Positions 57,101-64,000 of a stretch of DNA of 64,000 nt are shown in pieces. This DNA is from Closterium sp. Naga37s-1. Taxonomy: Eukaryota; Streptophyta; Zygnematophyceae; Desmidiales; Closteriaceae. The notes under the pieces are model-generated. The model searched no databases, was not told where the DNA came from, and worked only from the letters and a program-made list of their open reading frames with translations. The stretch is from positions 910,501 through 974,500 of the forward strand of contig CANJKZ010000425.1 in NCBI GenBank assembly GCA_947471745.1, given 5' to 3'. The stretch's first letter is position 1, and every line of letters begins with the position of its first letter. Both the position numbers and the translations under genes were made by a program.

Positions 57101-59051
57101 CAAGTTGTGCTTGGTGTAGTTCTTTATCAGCAAGCGGATGAGTGTCGTCTTGCCCACCTACCAGAGGGGGAGAGGGCAGGGAGGGAGCGCAGAGGGGGGA
57201 GAGGAGCGTAAGAGCGGGGAGCGCAAAGGTCACCTCAAGTTGTGCTTGGTGTAGTGCTTTATCAGCGAGCGGATGAGTGTCGTCTTGCCCACCTGGCATA
57301 CAGGGGCGGATTAGAACACAGAAAAAGGCGTCTAGAGAATGAGTTTCAGGGCGTCTCAAAACGGTTACAAGGCTCTTGTCTGTAGCATAGCTCCTCCACT
57401 GCCTGTCCGCGGCAGCTTTTGAAGCGACTACGAACACCAGAGAGAGACAACTGTTACACTTTCGTCAAGTCAAGCACCCTGCAACAGTTGTCTCTCCAAA
57501 GTGCCTCGAATGCATGTCTGTGGCAGCAGCACAGCACTCGGCACTCGTGTATGCCGCATGTGTGTGCCTTGTGACATGCGCACACACACCACAACAACAC
57601 CTCACCTTGGGCGGACCCTGCACCAGCACCACGAAGGGTGGCGGCTACAGTGCCTGTGCGCGCATGGCAGAAGCACTGGGCGCATGCATGCGCCGCTGCT
57701 GCATGTGCACCACGGCCTTTCATAAACACACTCACACACACAACAAACACCACAGCAAATCACTCACCTTGGGCGGACCCTGCACCAGCACCACGAACAG
57801 AGGTGGTTCCAGAGCCTGTGCGCGCGTGGCAGCAGCACTGGGCGCATGCATGCGCGACCCTTATTCTCACCTTGGGCGGACCCTGTACCTGCACCACGAA
57901 CGGAGGTGGTTCCAGCGCCTGTGCATGCGTGGCAGCGGCACTGGGCGCGTGCGTGCATGCATATGGGCGTGTTAACGCATGCTCCATAGCTTTTGATACA
58001 CACAACCACAACAATCACTCACCTTGGGCGGCCCCTGCACCAGCACCACAAAAGGTGGCGGCTCCAATGCCTGTGCGCGCGTGGCAGCAGCACTGGGCGC
58101 GTGCATGCGCCGCTGCTGCAGCTCCACCCGCCTCGCCACCTGTAGCTTGGCTCGACGCGACGAGCGGAAAGCAAACGCCTGGCAGGTGGGGAAGAGTTAC
58201 AGGGGAGAGGGAGCGGACATGGGGGGGGGGAGGGAGAGAGAGGATACAAAGCTTTAGGATACCAGGGTAGAAAGGAGGGAAGGGAAGGCGCAGCTGCTGC
58301 TGCTGCAGCTCCACCCGCCTCGCAATCTGCAGCTTGACTCGGCGGCGCGACGAGCGAGCGAAAATGTAAACGCCAGGCAGATATAAGCGAGAGCCAGCAG
58401 CAAACAGAAGGTCAAACGGGGTCTGCTGAGGAGGTTGAAAACTCAGGGTATAGGGTACAAGGTTTAAGCACGAGGCAACTTCCATCTGTAGTAGCCAGGT
58501 TGCTTGTGGTAGACACGAACGCATAAGGACGAACGTTGCGACGTAGCCATCGCGGGGCGTGACTGATGACGTGGCACGTAATCACAAGGTAAATCGAACC
58601 CTCTCTCCCTCCTGGGCTGAACATACGAACCCCGGGTTATAACATACTACCCCGACATACGTCTATTCCAGTCTTCGACTAAGCCTGGAATCGTCTTACT
58701 CGCGAGCACTCGCGAGCTCTTGCCCGTCCTCAGTCCGCATGACTCTATCAAACCTAATCCTGCGGTCCTCCTCGCATCCTTGGAGCTACTAATGCCCGTT
58801 TCCCTGAGGGCAGCAGCTTAGGTGCTTACTCGCGGGTTCTCGCGTTCCTCCGCGTCGTCGTCCACGCCGCGTTTCTTCTTATCCTTCTCCTTCTTGCGCT
58901 CCGCCGCCGGCCCTGACCGCGCCGCGCGATGGCTCTTCTTATCCGCGTCCTGCAGCGAGACGGACGAGCCACCGCCGCCAATCGCGGCGGCATTGGCGGC
59001 CGCCATCGCCTTCCCCGCACGTCCTCCCGGAACGACGTCTGAACGCGCCAT
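45031..59051 (-). CDS. BMS1: Ribosome biogenesis GTPase BMS1 (13 exons, three frame defects)
   Basis: Exons in gene order: 58830-59051, 58023-58178, 56931-57022, 56146-56264, 54980-55170, 51941-53980, 51352-51463, 49814-50032, 48675-48926, 47349-47558, 45933-46172, 45390-45596 and 45031/45092-45241. BMS1 is a nucleolar GTPase of 40S subunit assembly, working with RCL1 and U3 snoRNP. The P-loop GPPKVGKT is at residues 123-130; [18 protein letters not shown], then [48 protein letters not shown] and DKDAVYINI follow. A 2-kb exon encodes a Glu/Asp-rich linker, then [13 protein letters not shown]. The C-terminal domain has [71 protein letters not shown] and [11 protein letters not shown]. The ideal product is about 1,400 residues. 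Defects are an extra T in exon 3 (GTTTGTCTCAG for GTTGTCTCAG), a TAG at codon 1271 (45,972-45,974), and a G run in exon 13 whose length decides between stops at 45,092 and 45,031. Assembly error or a pseudogene are both possible. Confidence 0.9.
45633..45675 (-). repeat. Upstream partial copy of BMS1 exon 12 (5' part)
   Basis: It repeats CCCATCGAG-GCACCCGCGTTCC-TTCAACCC after a TC-rich tract, but the acceptor reads CGG instead of CAG. It is 79 bp upstream of the functional exon start. Confidence 0.7.
46333..46700 (-). repeat. Two upstream partial copies of BMS1 exon 11 (5' part)
   Basis: Copies at 46,333-46,439 and 46,590-46,700 repeat GCTCTGAAGCA through to GCCTGGGTCAAGGT of exon 11. Right ends are spaced 267 and 261 bp. 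Both are followed by purine-rich linker DNA. The outer copy has CTAG before the exon start and the inner copy CCAG, so both keep AG. Confidence 0.88.
46894..47297 (-). repeat. Three downstream partial copies of BMS1 exon 10 (3' part)
   Basis: Segments 47,163-47,297, 47,023-47,131 and 46,894-46,972 repeat the end of exon 10 (coding [18 protein letters not shown] and, in the first two, [11 protein letters not shown]). The first two keep the GTACG donor. The third has lost the exon end. They lie in the intron between exons 10 and 11. Confidence 0.88.
47621..47721 (-). repeat. Upstream partial copy of BMS1 exon 10 (5' part)
   Basis: It repeats GCGTCCTTCCGCATCAG to CACGCCCGTGAAGATCT after CCCAG. 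The right end is 163 bp from that of exon 10. It would still be usable as an acceptor. Confidence 0.88.
48017..48040. repeat. Palindrome at a duplication junction (P1)
   Basis: The arms are TGTTTTGAGA and TCTCAAAACA around GACG. On the right it abuts the direct repeat starting GGCATTGCATGTGCTCCGGG (48,041-48,066). The matching left repeat is 47,972-47,997, separated from the palindrome by 19 bp. Confidence 0.85.
48153..48196. repeat. Palindrome at a duplication junction (P2)
   Basis: The 17-bp arms GTGATGAGGCGATTTTT and their exact complement surround TAGTCGACTC. They are flanked by direct repeats ACATGCCCT(C/G)ATCCAAGC at 48,135-48,152 and 48,195-48,212, touching the palindrome on both sides. 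Confidence 0.88.
49006..49230 (-). repeat. Upstream partial copies of BMS1 exon 9 (5' part)
   Basis: 49,006-49,128 repeats exon 9 from its acceptor side through the DTNG block, with a degraded start (AAGAAGCACCGG kept). 49,203-49,230 holds only a short piece of the same region. Confidence 0.8.
49230..49420 (-). mobile_element. Possible relic related to the 33.8-kb MITE
   Basis: The reverse complement has GCGATTTTTTTTTTCCGGGT followed by TGCCCAAAAA, resembling GCGATTTTTCTTTTCGGGCT followed by GCCCGAAAAA in the element at 33,808. The adjacent DNA is a string of CGCTAGCG and TTTAGCGT palindromes, like that element's subterminal region. No clean ends are seen. Confidence 0.45.
49455..49758 (-). 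repeat. Two downstream copies of BMS1 exon 8 (3' part), 180-bp period
   Basis: 49,635-49,758 and 49,455-49,578 repeat exon 8 from GCGTACATGC onward ([19 protein letters not shown]). Left ends of the true exon and copies are spaced 179 and 180 bp. The inner copy keeps the GTGAGTG donor; the outer has GTGGGTGG. Confidence 0.92.
50042..50627. repeat. 22-bp G/A-rich minisatellite in a BMS1 intron
   Basis: The left part has units based on GGGGGAGACAGGGGGAGGAG. The right part has about 16 units of AGGGGCGGAGAGGGGGGAGA plus GA. It lies between exon 8 and its first upstream partial copy. Confidence 0.92.
50632..50995 (-). repeat. Three upstream copies of BMS1 exon 8 (5' part)
   Basis: Right ends at 50,706, 50,840 and 50,995 each start TTGAAGGAGCA and code for [20 protein letters not shown]. 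The AG just before the exon start is lost or altered in at least two copies (CCAG, GCAG or CCAG type sequences are present). The outermost copy has internal small tandem duplications of CCTCTGCCTCCGT. Confidence 0.9.
51069..51171 (+). repeat. Compound (CAG)n-(GGA)n microsatellite
   Basis: About 11 CAG triplets followed without a break by more than 20 GGA triplets, in BMS1 intron 7. Confidence 0.97.
51464..51940 (-). other. Candidate U12-type AT-AC intron (BMS1 intron 6)
   Basis: Exon 6 ends TTCGACTCCAA, followed by ATATCCTCT, one mismatch from the U12 donor consensus ATATCCTTT; no GT or GC donor is available there. The downstream end is TTGCCTGAC (7 of 9 to the U12 branch consensus), then ATTTAATCAC just before exon 7, with 11 nt from the branch A to the terminal AC. 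Joining AA to A keeps the frame exactly into the acidic exon 7. The intron is 477 bp and contains palindrome junction P3. Confidence 0.7.
51670..51764. repeat. Palindrome between 36-bp direct repeats (P3)
   Basis: TTTTGAGGCGCCTCAAAA (51,709-51,726) is a perfect 18-bp palindrome. It sits between copies of TATTTGAGA-GACAATGTTTC and the following bases at 51,670-51,705 and 51,728-51,764. It shares its core with P5. Confidence 0.9.
54024..54445. repeat. 9-bp minisatellite grown from a duplicated BMS1 exon 5 end
   Basis: About 43 units of GGTCTTCAA with a recurrent GGACTTCAA variant. The left edge CTTGAGGCTCTTCTTGGTCT matches the neighbouring exon 5 partial copy at 54,891, and the right flank (CTTCTGTGATACCCTC-GCTCAGC) matches the flank of another copy at 54,622. 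The unit therefore derives from the exon's KKTKKTLK codons. It lies in intron 5. Confidence 0.88.
54524..54920 (-). repeat. Three downstream copies of BMS1 exon 5 (3' part)
   Basis: Segments 54,850-54,920, 54,710-54,796 and 54,524-54,621 repeat the [20 protein letters not shown] coding part. The two outer ones retain an AC dinucleotide (GT donor) at their left ends. They differ by small indels. Palindrome P4 separates the first two. Confidence 0.9.
54797..54849. repeat. Palindrome at a duplication junction (P4)
   Basis: Perfect 16-bp arms ACTTTTGAGTCGACTC and GAGTCGACTCAAAAGT enclose 21 bp that repeat the AAAAGTCGACTCAAG motif. Direct repeats starting CCCATCGTA(C/G)AAGTAGG abut it exactly on both sides (54,752-54,796 and 54,850-54,898). 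Confidence 0.92.
55244..55342 (-). repeat. Upstream copy of BMS1 exon 5 (5' part)
   Basis: It repeats exon 5 from its first base through GTGCTGACGCACCTGGACAG and the following GACCCGCACAAGCTC. The right end is 172 bp from that of the true exon. The acceptor region CAG is kept. Confidence 0.9.
55622..55712. repeat. 13-bp tandem repeat CTTGGGCTGCAGG
   Basis: Five to six copies, leading into the outermost decayed exon 4 copy. Confidence 0.9.
55709..56030 (-). repeat. Three downstream copies of BMS1 exon 4 (3' part)
   Basis: 55,949-56,030 repeats the [16 protein letters not shown] end with its GTGCG donor. 55,814-55,883 has an internal deletion. 55,709-55,740 keeps only about 30 bases. Each shares the flank CACGCTCACACAC on its exon-truncated side. 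Confidence 0.9.
56033..56107. repeat. 15-bp tandem repeat ACACACAGCAAGCGC
   Basis: Five nearly perfect units between exon 4 and its first downstream copy. Confidence 0.93.
56336..56745 (-). repeat. Four upstream copies of BMS1 exon 4 (5' part)
   Basis: 56,336-56,392, 56,468-56,539, 56,600-56,622 (mostly deleted) and 56,675-56,745 repeat AAGAAGCGCCG through to the HAMLDAAKF codons. The first and last keep CCCAG acceptors. Confidence 0.9.
56835..56930 (-). repeat. Three donor-site copies of BMS1 exon 3, 32-bp period
   Basis: Left ends at 56,899, 56,867 and 56,835, with the true exon end at 56,931, are spaced exactly 32 bp. Each carries the last bases of exon 3 (TGTTGTCTCAG or TGTTGCCTCAG) and a GTGGGT or GTGAGT donor. 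The copies read TGTTG where the exon itself reads TGTTTG, so they preserve the unshifted sequence. Confidence 0.92.
57105..57292 (-). repeat. Two upstream copies of BMS1 exon 3 (5' part), 135-bp period
   Basis: Right ends at 57,157 and 57,292, with the true exon at 57,022, give an exact 135-bp period. Each encodes VGKTTLI-SLIK-YTKHN and then meets CTTGAG|GTGACC. They duplicate the second half of the P-loop. Confidence 0.93.
57442..57496. repeat. Inverted repeat with 14-bp arms
   Basis: GAGAGACAACTGTT and its exact complement, separated by 27 bp, in BMS1 intron 2. No flanking direct repeat is seen. Confidence 0.8.
57606..57960 (-). repeat. Three downstream copies of BMS1 exon 2 (3' part)
   Basis: Segments starting at 57,871, 57,768 and 57,606 repeat [14 protein letters not shown] with a GTGAG donor. 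They differ from the exon and each other by a few substitutions (Leu to Gln before VQG). Confidence 0.92.
58293..58374 (-). repeat. Upstream copy of BMS1 exon 2 (5' part)
   Basis: It repeats GCGTTT through CAGCTGCTGC-type codons (RRVELQQ). The acceptor CAG has become CTG, so it should be inactive. Confidence 0.85.
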
Positions 59052-59145
59052 GGTGTTAAATATAAACGGCAATACCACCAAGCTTGATTATTGGTTTAGT
59101 ATTTTGAAAATTTTCTACAAATTTGTTTTGCGGATTGCAATACAT

Positions 59146-59217
59146 GCCGATTTAGCTCAGTGGTAGAGCGCGTGGCTTTTAACCACGTGGCCGTGGGTTC
59201 GATCCCCACAATCGGCG
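59146..59217 (+). tRNA. tRNA-Lys(UUU), copy 1
   Basis: A 72-nt perfect cloverleaf: acceptor GCCGATT/AATCGGC, anticodon stem CGTGG/CCACG, loop CTTTTAA with anticodon TTT, T loop TTCGATC, discriminator G. It lies 94 bp upstream of, and divergent from, the BMS1 start codon. Confidence 0.95.
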
Positions 59218-60285
59218 AAGCCTTTGTTACACCAGGTTTCCCTGCTGCTATGTTGTATTTGCATGAAGCCAGACGCTTCGTGGAAAAACTGCCCTAAGTA
59301 GGGGGGGGACCCATTATTCAGATGGGCTGATTTTGACTAAGATAGCATTCCTGCGCATGGACACAATCCGAAGTTTGCCCACCTGAAGGGTTGTGGCGTG
59401 AGGATGGTGTCCATGTGGGGCAGTACCCCACCTTGGACATTCGGCGGGGCCTGGCTGGCGACAACTGTCGCCAACAGCACTGAAATGTTGTTTGGGCTCG
59501 CAGCCAATCACACAATGACGCGACACAAAAAAGACGAACATCGACATGCGTTCGAGCGGTAACTGCTAACGGCCACCAATGACTTTCGGGCACAGGAAAA
59601 CAAATAAGCGGGTTAATTCTGGGATGCGTGTTTGGAATATGTGCTTATGATTGAATGATTACTTGGATTGGGCAGCAAAAATGAGGAATGTGTCAGCATC
59701 GCATCACTTTAGGATCAAATCTCAAGTAGGTGGCACGATCGCACAGTTCGACAAGTGACGTGCACGCTGGTCGCACGTTCGCTGGCTGACTGAAACCAAA
59801 GTGTCCAGACCACGCACCGCGTGGGGCAACATTGAAATGTCAATTTATGAATTGCGAATCGCGTGGCTGGACTTCGGATGGTGTCCGTGCGCAGGAATGC
59901 GATCTAACCGAAGCGTCAACCCTTACTGAATTCATGGGGAAAGTGCTTTACCTATGATCGGAACAAGTCGACTTAATACTCCAGTCGAGGGCAAGTCGGG
60001 GTGAGTTGATTTGTTCATGTCACATACTCATCCGTATAATATACTTCCCTGGCCCGTAAGGAAAACGTTTAAACAAAAAAAATGTGTGAAAGTCCCTGAG
60101 TTTTCAAGAAGGGTGGGGTGGAGTAACGGAACGACGACGACATTGATCATTAGTGCACATTTACCAAAAAATCAAACCCGGGACCTCGACCAAGCCCTTT
60201 TTGGCCGGAATGGCCGTCGTCAACCGGTGTTCTACATGTCTTCAAACTGTCGTAGAACCTTTTGAGTGTATGCACTGTTGACGGT
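59218..60285. other. Intergenic, no recognised gene
   Basis: Mixed-composition DNA with short ORFs that match nothing I recognise. No tRNA or clear repeat is seen. Confidence 0.4.
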
Positions 60286-61291
60286 GAATGAACAGCCCAC
60301 CTTGGGCGAAGCTGATCTTGCAGTTGGGTGCGCGAAATGTATAACCGACTACCCGCTGGACATCTGCGCGGGACCCCTGCGAAGCCGCCGACGATGGGAA
60401 GTCGGCGGCCGACTTCAACTAGCGTGGTCGACGAGGGGATTCGTCGACCTGTGGGGACGTCGCCTTGGTATATATCGTCAGTTTGTGTCGAGCTGGGCGG
60501 TCGACATGCATGTACACTAGTTTGCGGGTTCACCCGGTCCACCGAGTTACATGGTTGACGAAGTTCCGCGGAAGTGTGTGTTCGTCGTCGAGGTTATTGT
60601 GGCGAAGTCGACCAACGCGACAGCACGTGGTCGACGTGGCTCATCAGGCACAACCGTAGGCATGTGGCCCAACTTGGCATCTCGGTGATGTGCGTGACGG
60701 TGCACGTCGTGCTCAACCGTATACAAACACATGCGAAGTAGGTGCGCGCATGTGTTGTCACCTGCAGTTGCTATGCTGGCATGCCGCCAAATGAACAGCC
60801 CACCTTGGGCGAAGCTGATCTTGCAGTTGGGTGCGCGAAATGTATAGCCGACTACCCGCTGGACATCTGCGCGGGACCCCTGCGAAGCCGCCGACGATGG
60901 GAAGTCGGCGGCCGACCTCAACTAGCGTGGTCGACGAGGGGATTCGTCGACCTGTGGGGACGTCGCCTTGGTATATATCGTCGGTTTGTGTCGAGCTGGG
61001 CGGTCGACATGCATGTACACTAGTTTGCGGGTTCACCCGGTCCACCGAGTTACATGGTTGACGAAGTTCCGCGGAAGTGTGTGTTCGTCGTCGAGGTTAT
61101 TGTGGCGAAGTCGACCAACGCGACAGCACGTGGTCGACGTGGCTCATCAGGCACAACCGCAGGCATGTGGCCCAACTTGGCATCTCGGTGATGTGCGTGA
61201 CGGTGCACGTCGTGCTCAACCGTATACAAACACATGCGAAGTAGGTGCGCGCATGTGTTGTCACCTGCAGTTGCTATGCTGGCATGCCGCC
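60286..61291. repeat. 503-bp tandem duplication
   Basis: 60,286-60,788 and 60,789-61,291 are nearly identical, with only a few point differences (for example ATAACC/ATAGCC and CGTCAG/CGTCGG). The period is 503 bp. Each unit contains an 80-codon minus-strand ORF that I do not recognise. GTCGAC and CGTCGAC motifs are frequent inside. It could be part of a retroelement terminal region. Confidence 0.93.
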
Positions 61292-61599
61292 CTGCTGCAG
61301 CATTGGCAAGCCGCTTTGGTGTAGTGCTGGCAGGCCTCCGACCTGCTAAGTTGGCAAGCCGCCTCTCTGCAGTGTTGGCGCGGTGTCGACTTGCAGTGCT
61401 GGCAGGTCGCCAACTTTGTTGCGCTAGCCATCGACCTGCCTGCCTGCTAGGCAGCCTTTCATCTGATTCCGTCTTTCTTGCCATTGTAATCTACATCATT
61501 ACTGCTCTCAACGTTTGTTAGTGAAACTCTTGTTGTTTTACCCAGTAAACGCACAAGTGCTAGAGAACACGAACAAACGCTACGATCACCTGTACCACC
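61292..61599. other. Degenerate 24-bp-like repeat followed by unrecognised DNA
   Basis: 61,292-61,430 has several diverged units built on GGCAAGCCGC and TGCAGTGTTGGC. On the minus strand these encode a Leu-Ala-Asn/Arg-Pro-Ala-Ser pattern. The rest shows no feature. Confidence 0.5.
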
Positions 61600-62997
61600 C
61601 GTGCTTTCTCCCGTAGTCCAGCTCCCGGTGTTGAGTGACTCTTCGCATGCACGAGGAACAAACCGATCCGATCTATCTAGACCCGATATGGCTCATCCAT
61701 GTAGAGTCAGTTCGGCGTAAGGATTTGCCCAACCTGAGTTGGGCCCAAAGAGTCTAGGTCAGTATATGTCAAGAGCTGTTCTTGGTCGATTTGCTGAGAA
61801 ATGCCGAGTAGAGGGTCAGATTGAATTTGTTAGGACATGGTGCACAACGCCTTGGCTTAGAGCGTGTTCCTACACCTCGTATCAAGCGAACCTCGTATCA
61901 GGCTCACACCGAAAATTCCCTAGACCCAAAACCTCTCGCTAGTTTTACCAGGCAAAAATTTCAATCTTGATACGATGTGGCCTGATATGAGGCCGTAGGA
62001 ATACGCTCTTAGTATGCTTCGAGACTTCGCGGTCGAGGCGGGCTTCACGGTGAAGGTGGAGGACTCTACGCTGTTCACACAGTTGGAGGCGGCTCGAGCG
62101 AGACTGCAGGGACAGCCGGTGGTGGGAGAGGGGACACGGGCTGGGGGGCCGCTGGAGCAGAGGGGCGAGGTGGGACAACCGGGTAGTGGGGGACAGTGGG
62201 GACAGCATCAGCTGCGGGGTCGGGTGGCGAGAGGAGCAGGTGGGCAGAGGGGACAGGAGGGGGGGCAGACAGGCTGGGACGGGGAGGGGGGACAGCAGAG
62301 GCAGCAGCAGGGGAGCCAGCGGAGACCGCAGGCCCAGGGCGCCGCGCCGCCGGGTTTGGGCTCGGGGGTGGGGCAGGGGCGGGAGCAGCAAGGAGCCGAC
62401 GGAGGTACATGGGGGGCAGCAGGATCGGGAGGAGAGGACCAGGGAGGGAGAGAGGCAGCAGGGGATCGAGCAGGGGGGTTGGGAGGGTTGGGGGAGGGTA
62501 GAGAAGGGGAGGGGAGAGGACAGGTGGGTGGAGGAGAGGACAGGGGAAGAGAGAAGACTAGAGAGAAGGCACCGAGGGACCAGACAGGGCAGCAGCCAGG
62601 CCAGCAGCAGGGACCAGTTGGACGCACAGGCCGTGTAGGCACCACCTCCTCCTCCCGCATTCCAGACCTTACTTGCCGCGACGTTGGACAGACTTTTATG
62701 GTTCTTGTGGATGTCTCTATAGCGGATCCACAGCGGGAGGGGAACGTGCAGCTGAGACGGGCGACCCCCACACAGATTGGAGTGGCAGCAGCTAGGCGGG
62801 TGCAAGAGAAGCTGCGTCACTGGGGGCCGCATTTAGAGGGGTTACAGCCAGCACCACACTTTTACGCGTGCGTGGCTGAGACTTTTGGCCTTTTGAGCGA
62901 GCCGCTGCGTCAGTTTATGGGGATCTGCGCAAAGAGGATAGCACAGCGGAGGAGGGATAGGGGAGGGGGGGATGACGGATCGGCACGTTTTTTTTAG
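61600..62997 (+). pseudogene. Retroelement-like ORF remnant, interrupted by a MITE
   Basis: Before 61,857 one frame reads LGRFAEKCRVEGQIEFVRTW and CTTPW. After 62,011 the same frame continues SMLRDFAVEAGFTVKVEDST and a 327-codon ORF (62,014-62,997). Removing the 149-bp MITE and one TTA joins them in frame. The ORF has a long Gly/Gln/Arg-rich low-complexity middle. A conserved-looking end follows (FMVLVDVSIADP, AARRVQEKLRHWG, FYACVAETFG). This resembles, from memory, the C-terminal part of reverse-transcriptase-like ORFs in green algae and plants; that is a weak call. Upstream, a stop in frame and a nearby second frame (DPIWLIHVESVRRKDLPNL) suggest decay. Confidence 0.5.
61860..62008. mobile_element. 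PIF/Harbinger (Tourist-like) MITE, 149 bp
   Basis: Terminal inverted repeats are GAGCGTGTTCCTAC and GTAGGAATACGCTC (13 of 14 pairs). TTA is duplicated immediately outside both ends (61,857-61,859 and 62,009-62,011), as expected of PIF/Harbinger elements. Inner sequence near the ends repeats CTCGTATCA. Confidence 0.85.
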
Positions 62998-63641
62998 GCA
63001 GGACTCACTACACGCCTCTCCGTGGCACTGCAGCGCGCGCATGCTCAATGCATCATCCAGCATGCAGTGCGGCAGTTGGGGGGTTCCGACGACGGGTGGA
63101 TGCCCGCACCAGTCCCACTGAGTGCGGGGCAGGGTACATGGCACCACATCACAGGGTGCTTCGAGACTGTAGCTGACATGGAATATATATATATGTATAT
63201 ATCTATACGATGCTTGTGTGTACAAAAAAAAAAACAATAGTGGCTGTGCTTGAAACGCTGTGCCCGCGCTGTCATGCGGGTTGCTGCCGTGTTTGGTCCC
63301 TTGGTGCTTTCTCCTCCTTAGTCTCTTTCCCTCTCTCCTCTTCTCTTCCCACCTCCTCCTTGGTCTTTTCTTCTATCCTTCCCCTCTCTTCCTACCACTC
63401 TCTTCTTTTCTCTACTACTTCTTCTTACTCCCTGACCCTTCCTTCCTTTTTATTGCCCCTCTTTCCTACAAAATATATATATCGTCCTCATAGCTAATAA
63501 GTCATGCCGAAATTTCCTATTCTAGGCAAAACCATTATATTGGGCTTGTATTTGCTTTTCCCTTATCAATGAATAACTGCTGCTGACCACCAGCTCGGCT
63601 TTGTGAATTCGATAAAACAAAAAAGTACGGCACAAAATTCG
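62998..63641. other. Intergenic, AT and pyrimidine-rich tracts
   Basis: It contains an (AT)n tract (63,181-63,212), a poly-A run (about 63,223-63,234) and a TCTTCC-rich stretch (63,310-63,465). No gene is recognised. Confidence 0.5.
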
Positions 63642-63713
63642 GCCGATTTAGCTCAGTGGTAGAGCGCGTGGCTTTTAACCACGTGGCCGTGGGTTCGATC
63701 CCCACAATCGGCG
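63642..63713 (+). tRNA. tRNA-Lys(UUU), copy 2
   Basis: Identical over all 72 nt to copy 1, but the flanks are unrelated. It has the same cloverleaf and anticodon TTT. Confidence 0.95.
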
Positions 63714-63797
63714 TTGAACCTAGTTTAACAGCTGTAACTCGGATTTACCTTTTTAACGTAGTTTCGTTTCCACAAAAACGTTTTCGTGGATGTCGCG

Positions 63798-63911
63798 AAT
63801 CTCCCAACCTCCAGTTGTCGTTCCGGTGACGGCTTCAGGTCGCCAATCTCCCAACCTCCAGTTGTCGTTCCGGTGACGGCTTCAGGTCGCCAATCTCCCA
63901 ACCTCCTATGT
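63798..63911. repeat. 47-bp tandem repeat, two full units and a partial third
   Basis: Units start at 63,798, 63,845 and 63,892 (AATCTCCCAACCTCC...). Full units are nearly identical. Confidence 0.93.
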
Positions 63912-64000
63912 CTCGGGCGAGGTTGGATCATCATCAAGTGCTGGTATACTCGGCACTTTGATAAAGGTTTTATAATATAGCAATAAGATATAGAACGATG

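Noticed and set aside
57442..57496. 14-bp inverted repeat as another junction palindrome
   Set aside because: It lacks the TTTTGAG motif and flanking direct repeats, so it was kept apart from the family.
59314..59593. Short minus-strand ORFs in the 59-kb intergenic region
   Set aside because: No recognisable domain, no splice context and no duplicated edges; no support for coding.

Overview
The window is nuclear DNA of a eukaryote of the green-plant lineage; the species cannot be named from sequence alone. The evidence is a plant-type ER UDP-sugar transporter of the UTr1 type, the separate alpha subunit of ATP-citrate lyase, a plant-like BMS1, spliceosomal introns and nuclear-type tRNA genes. 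A streptophyte alga or early land plant would fit; this is inference.

Layout. (1) Positions 1 to about 33,689 are one uninterrupted satellite: roughly 1,290 head-to-tail copies of a 26-bp unit with a two-state C/A site. Noisy blocks alternate with clean ones, and a nearly perfect right-hand block shows higher-order periodicity. The unit has no stop codon in any minus-strand frame, so the giant predicted proteins there are artefacts. (2) 33,690-35,313 holds a 621-bp MITE-like element and the last two exons of an ATP-citrate lyase alpha subunit, whose upstream exons are missing where the satellite sits. (3) 35,534-44,048 is gene dense: tRNA-Val(CAC), the seven-exon UTr1 gene (+), a two-exon MED30-like gene (-), and an intronless citrate synthase (-) ending in SRL. 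(4) 45,031-59,051 is a 13-exon BMS1 gene (-) with a probable U12-type AT-AC intron and three reading-frame defects. (5) 59,146-64,000 holds two identical tRNA-Lys(UUU) genes, a 503-bp tandem duplication, a retroelement-like ORF split by a 149-bp Harbinger-type MITE, and a 47-bp tandem repeat.

The most unusual feature concerns the introns. In all four intron-containing genes, most exons have partial copies of themselves. Copies of the exon's 5' part lie only upstream, and copies of its 3' part lie only downstream. This is what many independent short tandem duplications, each spanning one splice site, would leave. Five duplications carry a related palindrome of the form TTTTGAG-core-CTCAAAA, abutting both repeats at four junctions and the right-hand repeat at the fifth. 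One duplicated exon end has grown into a 9-bp minisatellite. With the megasatellite, the 503-bp and 47-bp duplications and several intronic minisatellites, this points to a genome, or an assembly, with very frequent local tandem duplication.

Functional links are loose. Citrate synthase makes citrate and ATP-citrate lyase uses it, but nothing in the sequence shows co-regulation.
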